A stretch of DNA of 64,000 nucleotides from Dermanyssus gallinae (lineage: Eukaryota; Arthropoda; Arachnida; Mesostigmata; Dermanyssidae), in assembly GCA_003439945.1 (NCBI GenBank), contig QVRM01002464.1, positions 62,001 through 126,000 on the forward strand, given 5' to 3'. Of the stretch, positions 1 to 12,539 are shown one piece after another. The position numbers and the translations under genes are program-made. The notes under the pieces are model-generated. The model had not been told where the DNA came from. It saw only the letters and a program-made list of their open reading frames with translations, and searched no databases. The first letter of the stretch is position 1; every line of letters starts with the position of its first letter.

Positions 1-2750
1 TTTTAGTGGGTGGGGGTCATGGTGGAGCAACATCCAACCGCTGTGGTCGAGACCCACGTGCCTTGACAGAGGCAACATGCCCGTCTCGTAGCAACAGTGC
101 GTTAATTGCTCCTGCATCAACCGTCTTCTACAAAAAAATAAAAACAAAAAAAAACGTTATACAAGCCTGCTACACATAGCATGCGACGATTTGCACGTGC
201 TTGAAAGGCGAACGGCTTGACCACCGGAGGTCAAGCGGCGCTCACAGTGCACTGCTCTGAACAACTTAGGCTTTTTTATAAGACCGCATTGTGCGTACCT
301 GCTCAGACAGCAATATAGTACTTCAGCACGGGCTCTATAAACGCTTTGTATGCATAAACGATTACAGAAGACCAGCAGCGCGTAAACTTGACAAACAAGC
401 AACAGCAATTCGACCTTGCGCAGCCATTTTATTTGCAAGGAGCGATTATCTATTAGACCTCCCTAAAGAGGGATAGCAAGAACTGTTGATCCAACTACCT
501 TGCGCGGACCGTTGTTTAACTATATAGCACTAACACTAATCACAAGATCCCTTCAGTCATTTCAGGACAACTAAATATATCCAAAAAGACAACGTAAGTC
601 CACTGTTGTCTATCACTCTACTGAGCGATCTTCCACGTATGATAGAGAGCGGCTTACTACCGTGGTGGCTCTGCCATGGCAAAGTGAAACCAACCTTTTT
701 AGGCGAGCACTGGGTTTTCCAATAAACGCCTAAAATATAATAGTGTATATTCTCGCGGGGTCTGTTCTCCGTATTTTATGAGATGGTACAGCGCTTTCAG
801 CTTCCAATCACAAACGCTTTGTCAAAATTCCACTAGCAATACTCTCAAAAGGTATTCGAGATACTACCGGAATTGTATACCAGCATCGCTATGTTAAACC
901 ACATTTGAAAGAAGCCTTTACGCCCGTGCCATCACTTTGCGATATGTTACAGTGTGCAAGGGTATATCACCATATACGTGAACATACAGCAGACCCGTCG
1001 CGCTGTCAGGTCTCTTCAGCGCCCTCTCAAGTCTCTAATGTTGCATGTACTCTTTTTTCCTAAGAGCTTGTGTTGTACTTTAGTTTAACTATGCAGAAGT
1101 TTTCAAGCTGCTAAGTGGAGGCAGGCTGTTGGTATCAACCTTATACTCCAATATCTCGCAAAGCAATGCTTGCATATTGGGGCCCCAATCCTAATAGAGG
1201 CAGCCATGCGGAATGTGGCTGGATCTAGCATGGTGCCTATTTGTGGACGTGCAATACAGCTTTACGCCAGTATTCAGAGAAGGTGTTCCGAGCAGTCTAG
1301 CAGTGACTTTGCAGTCCGCCTTTTCCTTCTTTTTACGGATTATATTTTTATGTTATTTTTCTCCAGTAATTCTGACAGAAACAGAACTGGTTGATGGAGG
1401 GTTGCATCGGGGACAGACGATAGGTGATTCTAATCGTCTACTCATTTCAAAGACGCATTCACTCATAAGTAAGTTTGCCTTCCTTGTTGTCAAAATGCCG
1501 TAATTCGACTTACTTCCATGCTACTGCCACGATTGTTACACCGGGTATTGGTCGACCAAACGTTAAACGGTCTTCAACTCTTGGAGCCAAAACCTAAAGC
1601 CAAAGTTAAGCAGCGCGGGATCTAAGAGGCCTCCCCGTGGAACCCTGTGGTCAGAGTGGAAAATTGTTTTTAATTTGTTACAAGATTCTACTGTCGTCAC
1701 CATGTGCATTGTTTCCTCTGCCTCTACGAATGCTCCAGTTGCGTAAGTTGCCGCCTCAGGCCACCCTTCACTGCGACACCTGCTGTGGTCTTAGTGTGGT
1801 TGACGTCACTTTCATATTTAGTGGCAAGGCTATTTATGTCGCCAAATCGAGGGGCAGAGAGGTGGTAGCGTACCAGCTGACGTAGTTTTCATCCGAAATT
1901 TGAGTTCTTTCAGCAGCCTCATTTAAGACGAAATCGTTTTGTCTAACACTTGTTTTAGATGCGGTGGGCGAAGGCCATCTATTTCGCGCCATATGTGTTC
2001 TTGAATTGCAGGGTTTTGCATTGCTCTATACCATCCTTGGTCCCAAGGTTCTCAGAGAGAGAGGGTGTTTATGCCTAAACATCTCGTCAGAATTTGGGTC
2101 GCGCGGGGCTATCAATGTTGGCAGAGGGGTTTACGCGTAACCACCCTCCCCTTGAGAACCCTGGCGAAGATAAAGCAGAAGCAGTGCAGGACGTATGTCG
2201 CCCTCCTCTACCTTGGCTCACCTGCTCGTGTTCTTTGCTCTATATAGGACTACGGGTGGTTGGATAGGCAAAGCTGTTATCGTACATCCTAATATCGTAT
2301 ATAAAGTGGCTCGGTTGCTTTTGATTGCATGACGAAGCGTTAAGTTATGTTCGTAGCCTTCTGTCTCAAAACAGGTAGCATCAAGGTGGACATGGACAGG
2401 AACTCTTTATGTGAGGCCCTTGTCTTGATTTAAGACAGCTAAAACGCTACTGCTGCCTCGCATGGCTCTCTTACACTTCTCGGCCTTAGTCGAACTAGCC
2501 TAAGGTGTTTTCGTGCAAGAAGCCTAAGCAGTCCCGCGATTGTAAAAAGTTATTTAATCACCTTAGCGATTCACATGTTTTCAAAGCTTCTGCCTCTGAG
2601 GTTTAGTTTAGGTTTGCCAGATTGAACATATGTTATCGTTGGCATATTGGGCATCTCTACAATGAATGCACTGAGACTGTTTCTTCGAGTTCTGCCCGAG
2701 GTCTTTCACACCTTGACGACGTTATTATTTCGGTCACTACATATTCCATG
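1..2750. other. No recognisable gene, left end
   Basis: This stretch of mixed composition holds only short open frames, the longest about 95 codons, scattered over both strands. I saw no conserved motif, splice-supported exon, tRNA or transposon domain in it. It is best read as intergenic or intronic DNA; a spliced gene with short exons cannot be excluded by eye. Confidence 0.5.
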
Positions 2751-2861
2751 AATTGTCACCGTATATATATATATACATGAGGAAAGGCTATCCATAAAAC
2801 GTACCCTACGGAAATAAATAATAATTCCTATCTAATACGAAATTTGTTCACATGTTTATTT

Positions 2862-2900
2862 GTATATATATATATATATATAAGGTATCATTTAATAAAA

Positions 2901-2948
<48 letters not shown>

Positions 2949-2959
2949 GTTTTATTAGA
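2862..2959. repeat. Two (AT)n tracts, the second inside an inverted repeat
   Basis: Dinucleotide AT runs occupy about 2862-2882 and 2904-2943. The second run is bracketed by a 12-base arm at 2891-2902 (TTTAATAAAACA) and its near-perfect reverse complement at 2948-2959 (11 of 12 bases), so the whole block can fold into a hairpin with the AT tract as the apical stem. It is a smaller version of the palindromes at 39.6 and 59.6 kb. Confidence 0.8.
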
Positions 2960-3145
2960 TTAAGTTTTCTAAAGGAAAACCAATATACATAATTGGGAGC
3001 TACAAGAGTCTGTTTAAGCGAGCTTGAGCCTCAGGATCTTTGACTGTCGAGCAATGGAAGATAGTGGTGGTCAGTTTAATAAAACCTATAATTAGATCAT
3101 GACAGTGATAAAGCCAAACTTAATACTAGCTTAAACGCTCAGATC

Positions 3146-3146
<1 letters not shown>

Positions 3147-3179
<33 letters not shown>

Positions 3180-3186
3180 GCATATA
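3147..3186. repeat. (AT)n microsatellite
   Basis: About 30 bases of pure AT dinucleotide, followed by interrupted ATAC/ATGC sequence. No open frame depends on it. Confidence 0.9.
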
Positions 3187-3690
3187 TACACTCAACATAC
3201 ATGCCAGCGTTGTTTATTGGGTTTAAAGTTAGATACAGCCCGCTAAGCAACCAGCTCGTATGTGCTACGTTGGAAAGACTTTGTTGAAACGTAAACTGGG
3301 TCGTCCGTTACATCCTTACCGGCTGCTGGAAAGGGCCTAGCTACCAAGAAGGGTGCCCGCCTCTGGGGCTGCAAAAGAACCGTTGGTTGTAACTCATCTC
3401 AGATGGGAAACGTCCGTTCTACAGCCGGATCCGCCGCCATTAAAGGCTATCATTTTCGTTCAATGGCCATCAGTTTCGGTTCGCTTTAGCAGCAGGCCGA
3501 AAACTATTTGTTCCCTATTGGCTGTATTATCGCTGTTGTCTGTCGTTCTGCCTGCCTGGGGGGCGAGCAGGCCTAAAATGGGCTCCGATTTGAATTCAAT
3601 GCAAATTTAACGACAGTTTCTAGCGCTATTCGACACCGAACCTTCATTCTCTCGTTATGCAAATGCTGTCCACAAACTCGATTAGTCTGC

Positions 3691-4104
3691 TCACTCGTCC
3701 GGGCCAACAAAAAAAACCGATAGTCGCCACCACATCTCGAGCCGTGTGCGTCTCTGCTTTACCGCTAAACAGCGCATAAATTGAAAGTGCGTATTGAGCT
3801 TTGCCGCTAACAGATCTCGACCCCTCATGCCAGCCCTAGCACACATATACGCAAGTGTTCCTAGAACAGCACGATAAGCTGGCAGGAAGCAAATGGAAAA
3901 GATTTGTTTTTGCATTTGCTCTTGCCCTGCTAATTTGTGCTCATCCCGTATAGGAGCACGAAAACGCCAATTTTTCACTCGGTGTTTTCGTGTCACAGTA
4001 TGAGATGGTGATCGATTGCGAACGTCACGATACTTTGCATGCGTTGTGGGCTGCTTTAAACACCTAAATAAATACAATTTTGCTGAAAAATAATAACTTA
4101 ACAT
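3691..4104 (-). other. Unrecognised 137-codon open frame
   Basis: One of the longest open frames here that is free of simple repeats. It is rich in Arg, Cys and aromatic residues and shows no signal peptide, membrane segment or family motif that I recognise. An open frame of this length is expected by chance in 64 kb read in six frames. I list it only because a search would settle it; nothing visible supports translation. Confidence 0.1.
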
Positions 4105-4469
4105 GCCTTTTATTTTAACGCCCTCAAACGTATAGGAAGTACAGACAGACCTTTACGTGTTTAGCTCATGCTAATAAAGGTTGGACATAGTTTGCTTGTG
4201 TTCTAACTGTAAGGTCATCTCACCCACGTAAGCCTCCGTTATAGGATCGCCTTACCTAACGGAGTCGAGTTGTTTTGGCGAACGACAATATTGGACGAAG
4301 TGAAAATGAGTAGTGAAACGTATGAGCCTTCGAATCTCAGAACCTAGATTCGCGAGATTTAGCTCTCGCTTCCAGTGTACCATTTCGTACTCTCTTGGTA
4401 CGAACTGGTGGGCGGGAGCTTCAAAATAAGTAAATCGGATTCTTCAACCTCGCAAATATGTGACGAGCG

Positions 4470-4680
4470 CGTGAAGTCTTGCAGATCTGACGAGCGGGTT
4501 CGTCCACCCGCATGTTACCATTGCCAACACTCTGGCATCGAGTCTCTACCTGCAAAGAGGCAGAAGAGGTACCCGAGGTCTGCCACACATATGGGCACCT
4601 GAAGCACCAGGTCAAGGTCAGCACAGTAGCTAGCCCCAGATGCTTTATATGCGGCACGATCCAAGCACGCCCCCCCCCCC
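4470..4680 (+). pseudogene. Gag-like CCHC zinc-knuckle fragment of a retroelement, frameshifted
   Basis: Reading + from about 4470, one frame gives VRPPACYHCQHSG and the next frame continues HRVSTCKEAEEV. Together they form a canonical knuckle of spacing C-x2-C-x4-H-x4-C, broken by a one-base deletion at about 4536. A second, degenerate knuckle follows (VCHTYGHLKH, with Cys replaced), then the start of a third (RCFICG). Series of knuckles like this are typical of the nucleic-acid-binding ORF1/gag protein of jockey/R1-type LINEs and of LTR elements. No adjacent reverse transcriptase is visible, so this is an isolated relic. A poly-C run at 4668-4682 ends the readable part. Confidence 0.65.
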
Positions 4681-4839
4681 CCATGAGAGCAGCGAGAACT
4701 ACTCCTTTAGAGTAAACAACAACGAGCACAATCGGACTACATGTAATAAGTTCATTTTTCTTCAATTGCGACAAGTTTTGAGAAATTGGCTGAGTGGTCA
4801 TCACTAAAGGTTTTCGGAATTTTTTAGGAGAATGCAAAA

Positions 4840-7600
4840 TGTCGTGGTCGGCACAAGACCAATGGGAATATTAAGGGCCATATATCTTGGTCAGTGTAAT
4901 GCCCTTGATAGTCGGATAATAAAACTCTCAAGTTAAGTTCTGCCTACAACGCCGAGAGCGACTTTATCCAAGCAACGAAGTAGGGTAAGTAGGTATGCTC
5001 AGTCTATGTCCTAATAGTTTCATCTCAGTCTGTGTCTCTTCCTATTTCTTTCTTGTTGATAAGTTTTCTCCCATGTTCTCTCTTCTCTGTATGGTTCCCT
5101 GCAGGTTTGCGAAACCTGCCACAGTTCCAGGTGACCGATACCTACGACAATATTGCTCTATAATCCAGATCCAGTCTGTTAGAAAATAGGAAATCTATAT
5201 GCTCGTACATAAATAATATATATTAATTATCTTGGTCATCAGTTACACGTGCATTTGTAACGCCCACTCGGCTTGGCTACCGCAAAATGCGAGTCCTAAA
5301 CACCTGCAAGCACTTAACCAATGATCGACGCACCGTTTGAGCGTTAAATTTAAACGCATAGCCTCTGTAGCTATCGTGCCCTTCTATGATCGGTTGCCAC
5401 AGCGACTCCGATTTAACAGCAGCTCTGCCAGAAAACTCCTTATGATTACCCCCATTGGGCCTAATTAATGCCTCGAAGGTGACCGGTTGTGCAATCAAGT
5501 TTTGCTTTAGTTCGCAACATTTAGGCAGCTTGGGGGCTTCTGCAAGGCGAGCGGCTGCTCAGACCTCCCGGTTAGTATGACGATGCGGCCAACGTAGAAG
5601 ACGACGTCGCACACGAAACAGCAGCCTCCACATCATGGAGACAGAGTCAAATCATCCGGTTGGTTTGATGACAGTCCAACCGGAGGGTCTGGTGTTCCGA
5701 CTTCTCGTTTTTTTCTATTCTGGCCCATTACAATCTTAGCAGCGCTATAGCGGTTGTCCTTGCTTGTTCTAATCACTTGCATTTTAGGAGAGTGTATTCG
5801 GGTCATCGTCGATGCCGTCCGCAAAATGCACGCAAGTTTCCAAGGGAGCTTTGCCCGCGCGAACGCGATAGCTTTGAAAACGACTGTGGCCTGTAAGACA
5901 TTGCATAAGGAAAGGTTAGTTTCCCCGTCCAGCGGTCTATCCACTTTTCCTTTTGTTTTAGGCTTTTAACCTCTTGTATCTTCCTAGTAGCGACAAGCTT
6001 ATTCCATATAGGCGATGAAGCTTGGCGCTATCTCTGACACCAGGGCCTCGGCTGGAAGCAGCGTCACAGTTACTCCCGCCTTAGGTTGTTCGTGAATTCG
6101 CAGCGGCGACAACATGGGACTGACCACGGGCATTTTGGCGTGACGTGGTCTAGGCTGAAGCACTCCCTAAAGAGCACAAAGCCGTGGGTTTTAAAGACTT
6201 AACGAGCTGGCAATTCGACGCCCGCAAACGTACGAATAGCACTGTCTGTAACCTGAATCTGACTTTTTTCGATCGCACTCTATGGCCTTAGTAACACTCC
6301 GAGATCGCGACTCATTGACAGTAAGGTTATCACTAAGTGACGGAAGTACACCACAAATTTGATCCGTAACAGTAATATATATATACATATAAACGCTAAA
6401 CATTTAGTGTTCGATCCCAATGATTGCTGTAAAGCAAGGAGAACACCAAGTGTTGGGATACTAATTTCAATACTAGAGAATCCTACAGAATAGGGTTTGA
6501 GTGATCCGCGTGGCTTTCCCTCCATGCAAACAGCCCGTTGATCTGCTTAGTGCGAGCCACAAACCTTGGAATAACTGATCTCAAGCAAAAGCGTTTGAAA
6601 AATCTTCGCCAAATTCTTTCTACCAATCGCCTATATTCTGCAAGGACCCCAGTGAGCAGTGCATAAACTTCGAAAAAAACAAGCGACTTAAAGCGGAGAG
6701 TATATACACACGTAAAGGCTTGTTAGAACAAGGCAAATAAAAAAGGTTTTATCAATTCTTTACGGCACTTAGTTATGCACACATATTTAGCAGGGGAACG
6801 TAGCATACCTTTTTCTGGCACGCCACTGGGGTTACTTCTTACTTAACATCTGACTGTATATACGAGTATATATGCATATGTTTTTTTATATGTTATAGGT
6901 ATATCTATACATGTGCGCATCTCGACGTGGCGCGCGATGAACGAACGATATTCCGGAACGGTCAAAGGGTAGGCCACTGAGGCTGTAAATTTCAATTTCC
7001 GTAAAGGCACTTCATCCGAGCGAGAATTCCATGACAGGATTGTGTAGCCTTAATACGCTGAACTTTCGAGATTTTGAAATAGACCTACTCAACTGCATAC
7101 GCCCAATAGCTCTGTTGCGTCTTCGTTATTAAAGACAGCCTTCTTGTCTCCTTCGGCAGCACTCGATGGATGGTCCCATTGGGGCCTATTGTCCAAACAA
7201 TGAAGGCGGAAGCGAGAATCTAAAGCGGCGAAATCTGGTTAAAAATAGTGAGACGTCCCTGAGGGATTGACGTGGCAATTGTGGTTTATATATATTTATA
7301 ATTGTATATAGATATATAACAAGTAAAACATCTATGAAGCAATAAACTAATTAGGGTCGACTACAAAACAGACGACTTGTAGGCTACGACGTCAATACGC
7401 GTGTGTTCGTCTCGTTGTAAAAGGTTGAAATTAGGAAAAGAGCTGATGAACCTCGTCACAGGCGCCACCAGTGTCCAGCAGATAGGATAACTGCTATACG
7501 GCTGCTTGCACTGGCTAGTACGAGCTTTTTGCTTGCGGGCAATTACTAATTGATGCCGTTGTTAAAGTGCGGGCGCTATATTTAGCGATAGCTCTGATGC
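4840..7600. other. No recognisable gene
   Basis: Mixed-composition DNA with small AT-rich islands near 5210, 6380, 6860 and 7290. A minus-strand frame at about 5277-5540 stays open for nearly 90 codons without a simple repeat, but I recognise no family in it. Nothing else stood out on either strand. Confidence 0.45.
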
Positions 7601-7618
7601 CAATGATCCACACCCGTC

Positions 7619-7860
7619 AGATAAATATAAATATAAATATAAATTAAACATAAATATAAATATAAATATGAATATAGATATATAAATTAAATATAAATAT
7701 AAATATAAATATAAATATAAATATAAATATAAATATAAATATAAATATAAATATAAATATAAATATAAATATAAATATAAATATAAATATAAATTAAACA
7801 TAAATATAAATATAAATATAAATATGAATATAGATATATAAATTAAATATAAATATATAT
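7619..7860. repeat. (ATAAAT)n hexanucleotide array with an internal duplication
   Basis: About 240 bases made almost wholly of ATAAAT units. Irregular markers (TTAAAC, a GAATATAGATATAT segment) occur at about 7645-7700 and again at about 7793-7850 in the same order. A roughly 150-bp block has therefore itself been duplicated inside the array. The Leu-Tyr-rich reading on the minus strand is an artefact of the repeat. Confidence 0.95.
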
Positions 7861-9250
7861 ACAGAACGATTTATACATTTGTTCCTCTTCTATCTTCTTA
7901 GCTTATAAAATTTGCAGCCAGCAAATGATGGTTTATGCCTTTCTTGATAGAGCCTCATGAGAATGTTAGCGAAGCATGACATTTAAGTCAGACGAAGTAA
8001 AGATAGTCAATCACGTATGTACATTTCGCGCTATGTGTCTTAAAATTGAGTTCTCTCCTCCGTGTTGGTTGATACCAGTGGTCAATAAATACTCTCATAC
8101 AGCAACCGCGTTTAACTCTCGAGTAGAATTTTCCGATAAAAAGCGGGAAACCACATCTGTAACGTTTGGTCGGTGCGTTATGATCTAGCATCTGCATACC
8201 ATACACAAATGCTCGAATCTATTATCTAGCTTGGAAATCATCCGACAACTAATGGATAATTATATGTGCGGTCATGTACTTCTCGTGTGAACATAGACAT
8301 GTGTTTGAGTCAAAAGAGCGGAGTCTCGCCTAGCTAACTGATGATATATCCACGTGGAAAAGCTTTCGCGTGGCCATCATAGCCCGACGTCTGTTACAAA
8401 TGAATAAAGCATAGGAATAGCATAAATGACACAGCAAGAGCAGAACAGGCGTATTTTAATGTTCTTTAGGTATCGCTTGCGTCCGTACGAAAAGCCTCGT
8501 AGAGTCGTCGTTGAGCTATCTTGAGAAGTTTACGCATGTGGTGGTAATGAGGCGAGCAAAAGTAACATGTAATAATGTATGCTAAATATACGGCAAACGC
8601 TATATTATGCTGTTTTGAGATCTCCTAAACAAAAAAAAACGTCCCTGATGAAATTCGGCCCTATTATTTAGCCATTATGAGACGAGGTTTGACTAGGCCT
8701 CAAGTTTTTGCTCTATTTACCGTCCTAACTCTCGCTGAACGCGGCGACTCTTACTAACTAGAAATGAGTTTGCGGTACGGCTCGCTCCTTCTGCGCGTTA
8801 TAAAACAACAATCTACGAGCTGTTTCGTCGGCCAAGAAGGCCGTTGCAGGCCTTAAGCGCAATGCAATAAGAGGCTAGCATTTTTTACTTGTATCAAAAC
8901 ACGTTGAGGGGGGATAGCTAAAAGTCAAGTGTCTCTTCAATCTCTATAAACTTGCTCAGCCTGAGTAATAATAATGATATTTACATTTATACGCATATTA
9001 TGTGATTCATACAATGAACCTACTAAATGTGGACATTTGTAGCTCAGAAATACAGCGGAACAAGAACTGCGCACACATAATTCATTTCCGCCTTAGGTAG
9101 CCCCACGTTGATAGACACCAGGTGGAAAGGACCATTTCAAGGTGGCCGTGCAAGTAGACTGCGCTCATTCAGTAATCCGTGTAAACTTCCAGCAGCTGAA
9201 AATGCGGTGTAGGTTGTCGACCGTATAGGTTGTTTCACCTGTCGCTCGTT
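7861..9250. other. No recognisable gene
   Basis: Moderately AT-rich sequence with short overlapping open frames only (up to about 72 codons). I found no transposon motif, RNA gene or repeat of note between the hexanucleotide array and the SINE at 9.27 kb. Confidence 0.45.
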
Positions 9251-9473
9251 CTGACTTTCCGACCTTAACAAAATCCTTTCGGGGCGGACCTTCAGCCAAG
9301 ATGTAACGTCCATGGGACTGCTTTTCGCATTGCTTCACAGACGGACCCCCATAAATACAAACGTGGGGCAACGGTGGGGCTCGAACTCGCGCACCTATCT
9401 AGTGTCTCCTCCGGTCGCAAGGCGCATACGCATGCACCCACCACGCCACCGGGCTCGACTGACTCTCCGACCT
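9251..9473 (-). mobile_element. tRNA-derived SINE, family 1, with target-site duplications
   Basis: The element lies on the minus strand between 9458 (5' end) and 9266. Its head matches the tRNA promoter pattern: an A-box-like GGTGGCGTGGT, then a B box GAGTTCGAGCCCC whose complement is at 9377-9389. The body continues with a GGGGGTCCGTCTG / CCCATGGACGTTA / TCTTGGCTGA series and an A/T-rich tail. It is flanked by 15-base direct repeats, CTGACTTTCCGACCT at 9251-9265 and a one-mismatch copy at 9459-9473, as expected from target-primed insertion. Copies of the same body occur at 35.6 and 60.7 kb, and a head fragment at 59.25 kb. Internal pol III promoters and dependence on a LINE reverse transcriptase are properties of the class. 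Confidence 0.85.
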
Positions 9474-9474
9474 A

Positions 9475-11070
9475 GCTTTGATTTACTTGCAGGTCACCTG
9501 GAATGCCACGTACATGATTCGCGGAGACGGGGTCGCACCGAAATCGGGTTACACAAAGCACTTTGCAAAGCACAAAGTAATTCGCAACAGCAACCTAAGT
9601 GCTAATTGGCTTGCAAGTGGCAGCATCACTACTCAAGCCGAAAACGCGCTCGCCTGCTTGTCAGCAAGCATCAAGACGCCGCGCACGTTGGTGGAATTAT
9701 CGCGTAATCAACGTCGAGCGATGCTCGGCACGCTCACTAATCGGTGCATGTTTATCAGGTCCACGATGTTTCAAACCTGGCAACACACGATTAAGCCGAC
9801 ACAGCGAACAGAGGCTGAAACAGTTGCAAAGTGCATTATCTAACCACTTCGAAGAGGGGTGATGGTCCGCCTAGCAGAACCGCTACGGTATTTGCTAAAC
9901 GGCTGGGGGGGGGGGGGCGGAAGGGCTTGCTTAGGAAAGCGGTCGCTTACAGATTCGTAACTGCTATGCAACGCCATCGGCATCTTTACGAAACATGGAA
10001 CAAGGAACAGCGCACACCACTATAGTTCGTTAACCAGTAGGATCGAGCCTATAAATAAGATCAACGATCGTGTGTTCCACGAATTAGGTATATAACCCAT
10101 ATTCAGAGGTATGGGGCGGTGAATGTTCAAGTATGGCTAAAATAGACGAAGCATAGGTTTAGTGCTCAAAAAGTGTTCTAAAGATGACTGCCAGCGGTTG
10201 AGCTCGAGGTTGAAGTTGTGTATTTTTTCTGTTTTTATGAGAACTGGCAAAAAATGTAAAGTCTCATCCATTTTTAACTATCGGAGCTTTTTAAGCATAC
10301 AATTTAGTTACGTCCGAACTTATTACTGCTTCCATGATTGCATGCATATGCCATTTTGATAGCTGCGATGTTTTTTTTAATAGAAAAACAGGTTTGCATT
10401 CCTTAATATGTGGCAAGGCATCTTGCTATCCGAGGAATTGAGGAGGCGATGCTTAAGGGAAATCATCTTTATGGACAATTTGATACAGTTATTTGCATGT
10501 GTTTTTCTGTTAGCTTCTCTTTGAGGATTTTTAGCTCTGCAACTAAGTATCTCTCTGTTGGTAGGAGAGGAGGGACCGGTTTCTCCAAACGACGCAGAGG
10601 ACTGCTATATTGTCCTGCTACCGCATTCCTTTGCTGGACAAGTTCATACAAGTTCAACAACGCGATGACGGTGGGTATATTTAGATGCTAACATGCCGCG
10701 GTCCGCTGATTTTATCACAAGTGCTTAAATATGCTTACCAGAACGTTAAAAACAACAAAAACAAAATATGTTGCCAGTAGTCGAATACCCAAGTAGCTGT
10801 TTTTATTTGTAATAGCAAGTCGGTAATAGAACTACTAACATTACTCTTCCGTTTGCCAGCGCTTAAAGTGTTGCCGAATGGGCACTTTACCTCTTAAGAC
10901 AAACTTAGTGTGTCCGTATCTTTTGTGTGCGCGGTTTGATACCGGCTTATGCAAAATACGACAAAATTACTTTCCTGCCGTCTACGAAGAGGTTGTATTT
11001 TGCAACATGACAACGTTGCATGATGCGACCTGCTCGCAGACGGCGACTAGGCTAGCAATAAAAAAGAAAA
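9475..11070. other. No recognisable gene
   Basis: Contains a 121-codon + frame (9478-9843) and a minus frame at 10469-10660 with a fairly natural amino-acid mix. Neither shows a family motif or convincing splice sites. A run of G at about 9905-9916 is the only compositional oddity. Confidence 0.4.
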
Positions 11071-11078
11071 AAACAAAA

Positions 11079-11097
11079 ATATATGTATGTATATATG

Positions 11098-11135
<38 letters not shown>
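11079..11135. repeat. (AT)n microsatellite
   Basis: AT dinucleotides of about 35 bases, preceded by a purine-rich AAAAAGAAAAAAAC stretch and short ATGT variants. Confidence 0.9.
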
Positions 11136-11136
<1 letters not shown>

Positions 11137-11139
11137 GTG

Positions 11140-12530
11140 TAAATTTGTTTGATTTATTATTCAGTTGATATGTATGTCTGAATACTCATGCCCCCCTTTT
11201 TCCATCAGTAACGCTTAGAACGGCAGCATAAGCGCACATGTTGAAAATCTAGCATTCCGCAACAGTCCAACAACAACCTATACTATTTTTTTCTGTATTG
11301 ATGATGTGCCAGAGAATGTCTTTGGAACATATATTGTTGTGGCAGCATCACCGCTGATTCTTAACGGTATCAATGCTAAGAGTCGCTCGAAGAAAATTCG
11401 ATCGACATATATATACATATAAGACTTACTTAAAAAAAAGTATTACTAGCTTTATTAACACCTTGATGGCCAACTACATATCGATGCAAGGGTTCCACCA
11501 GCTAGCAGTTCTATCTGCAGAAGGTTGTAGTAGACCAGTGCGAATATTGTCATTTTACTCGTAAACGTATGCCGCCGACACAATGTGTCATGATTTCTTT
11601 GTGGGTCTCTAGACTAAAAATAAACATAGTAATCTTCTACTCTCTCGAATCTTAGCTCAGTAGAGGTCACTGACTTCTGATGTATCAAGTTTTGAATAGT
11701 CTGACCGTAGGTGGGATGTCAGTGCCCGTATTGATAATTGGGGCTACTAACGATGAAGGAGATGCTGCTCTAGTTCAAGGAATACTTTCATCTGGGATGT
11801 GCAAATGCACGCAAAGACTACACGCATGTAAGCCACAACGTAAGCGGCACTATTAACCTGCTTGTTCACAATGTTGTCAATTGCGGGTGTGCAAGAAAGG
11901 TTCTGCAAGAAAACGTCTATAGAGTGAATTGCAAAGGTTGCTCATATTCTTGAAAACAGCGAGACGATACACATTTGGTTGCCAAGAGGCATGAAGACCA
12001 TTCATTTCTAGCGGTTGATATTTTCGAAATAGGCCGTGATGGACGCTTGCTGTGAACTGCTAAAGAAAAATATGAGAAGTGCAGGCAAGTGGAAGAGACC
12101 GGGGCGGAGGAAATCACGCCAGTGGTTTTCTCGAGCTTCTTATCTCGTCCATGGAAGGGTGCTCGAGCTCTTATGCCAAGGGGTGAGGCTGAAGGCACCA
12201 CCGCAGCTGCTAGCTAGACGTAGATTTGACCACTTCAATGTTAGAAAATCTTACATAAAGCTATGCTTTGACCACAAGCATAAATACGCTAGGTGAGAAG
12301 AAATGCGAATGCTTGAAAGTGTAGAAAGCTCTTAGCCTACATTGTACGCTCTCGTAGAGGACGAATCACCTCCTCAGCGACGAACAGGTAACGAGCCACC
12401 TAACCGGGCGTACTACATGCAGTGGGTGCATTGGGTGCAGTCTTAGCCGCTATTTGCAAACTATGTTTGTGATTTCTTCAACGAGACATAAAGAGGGGCA
12501 AATGTCATGAACCTGGCACATCGCCAAACT
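11140..12530. other. No recognisable gene
   Basis: Two overlapping short frames around 11.9-12.3 kb, one per strand, show no motif. No RNA gene or repeat is evident. The next recognisable item is the retroelement tail starting at about 12540. Confidence 0.4.
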
Positions 12531-12539
12531 TCCTCTGTG

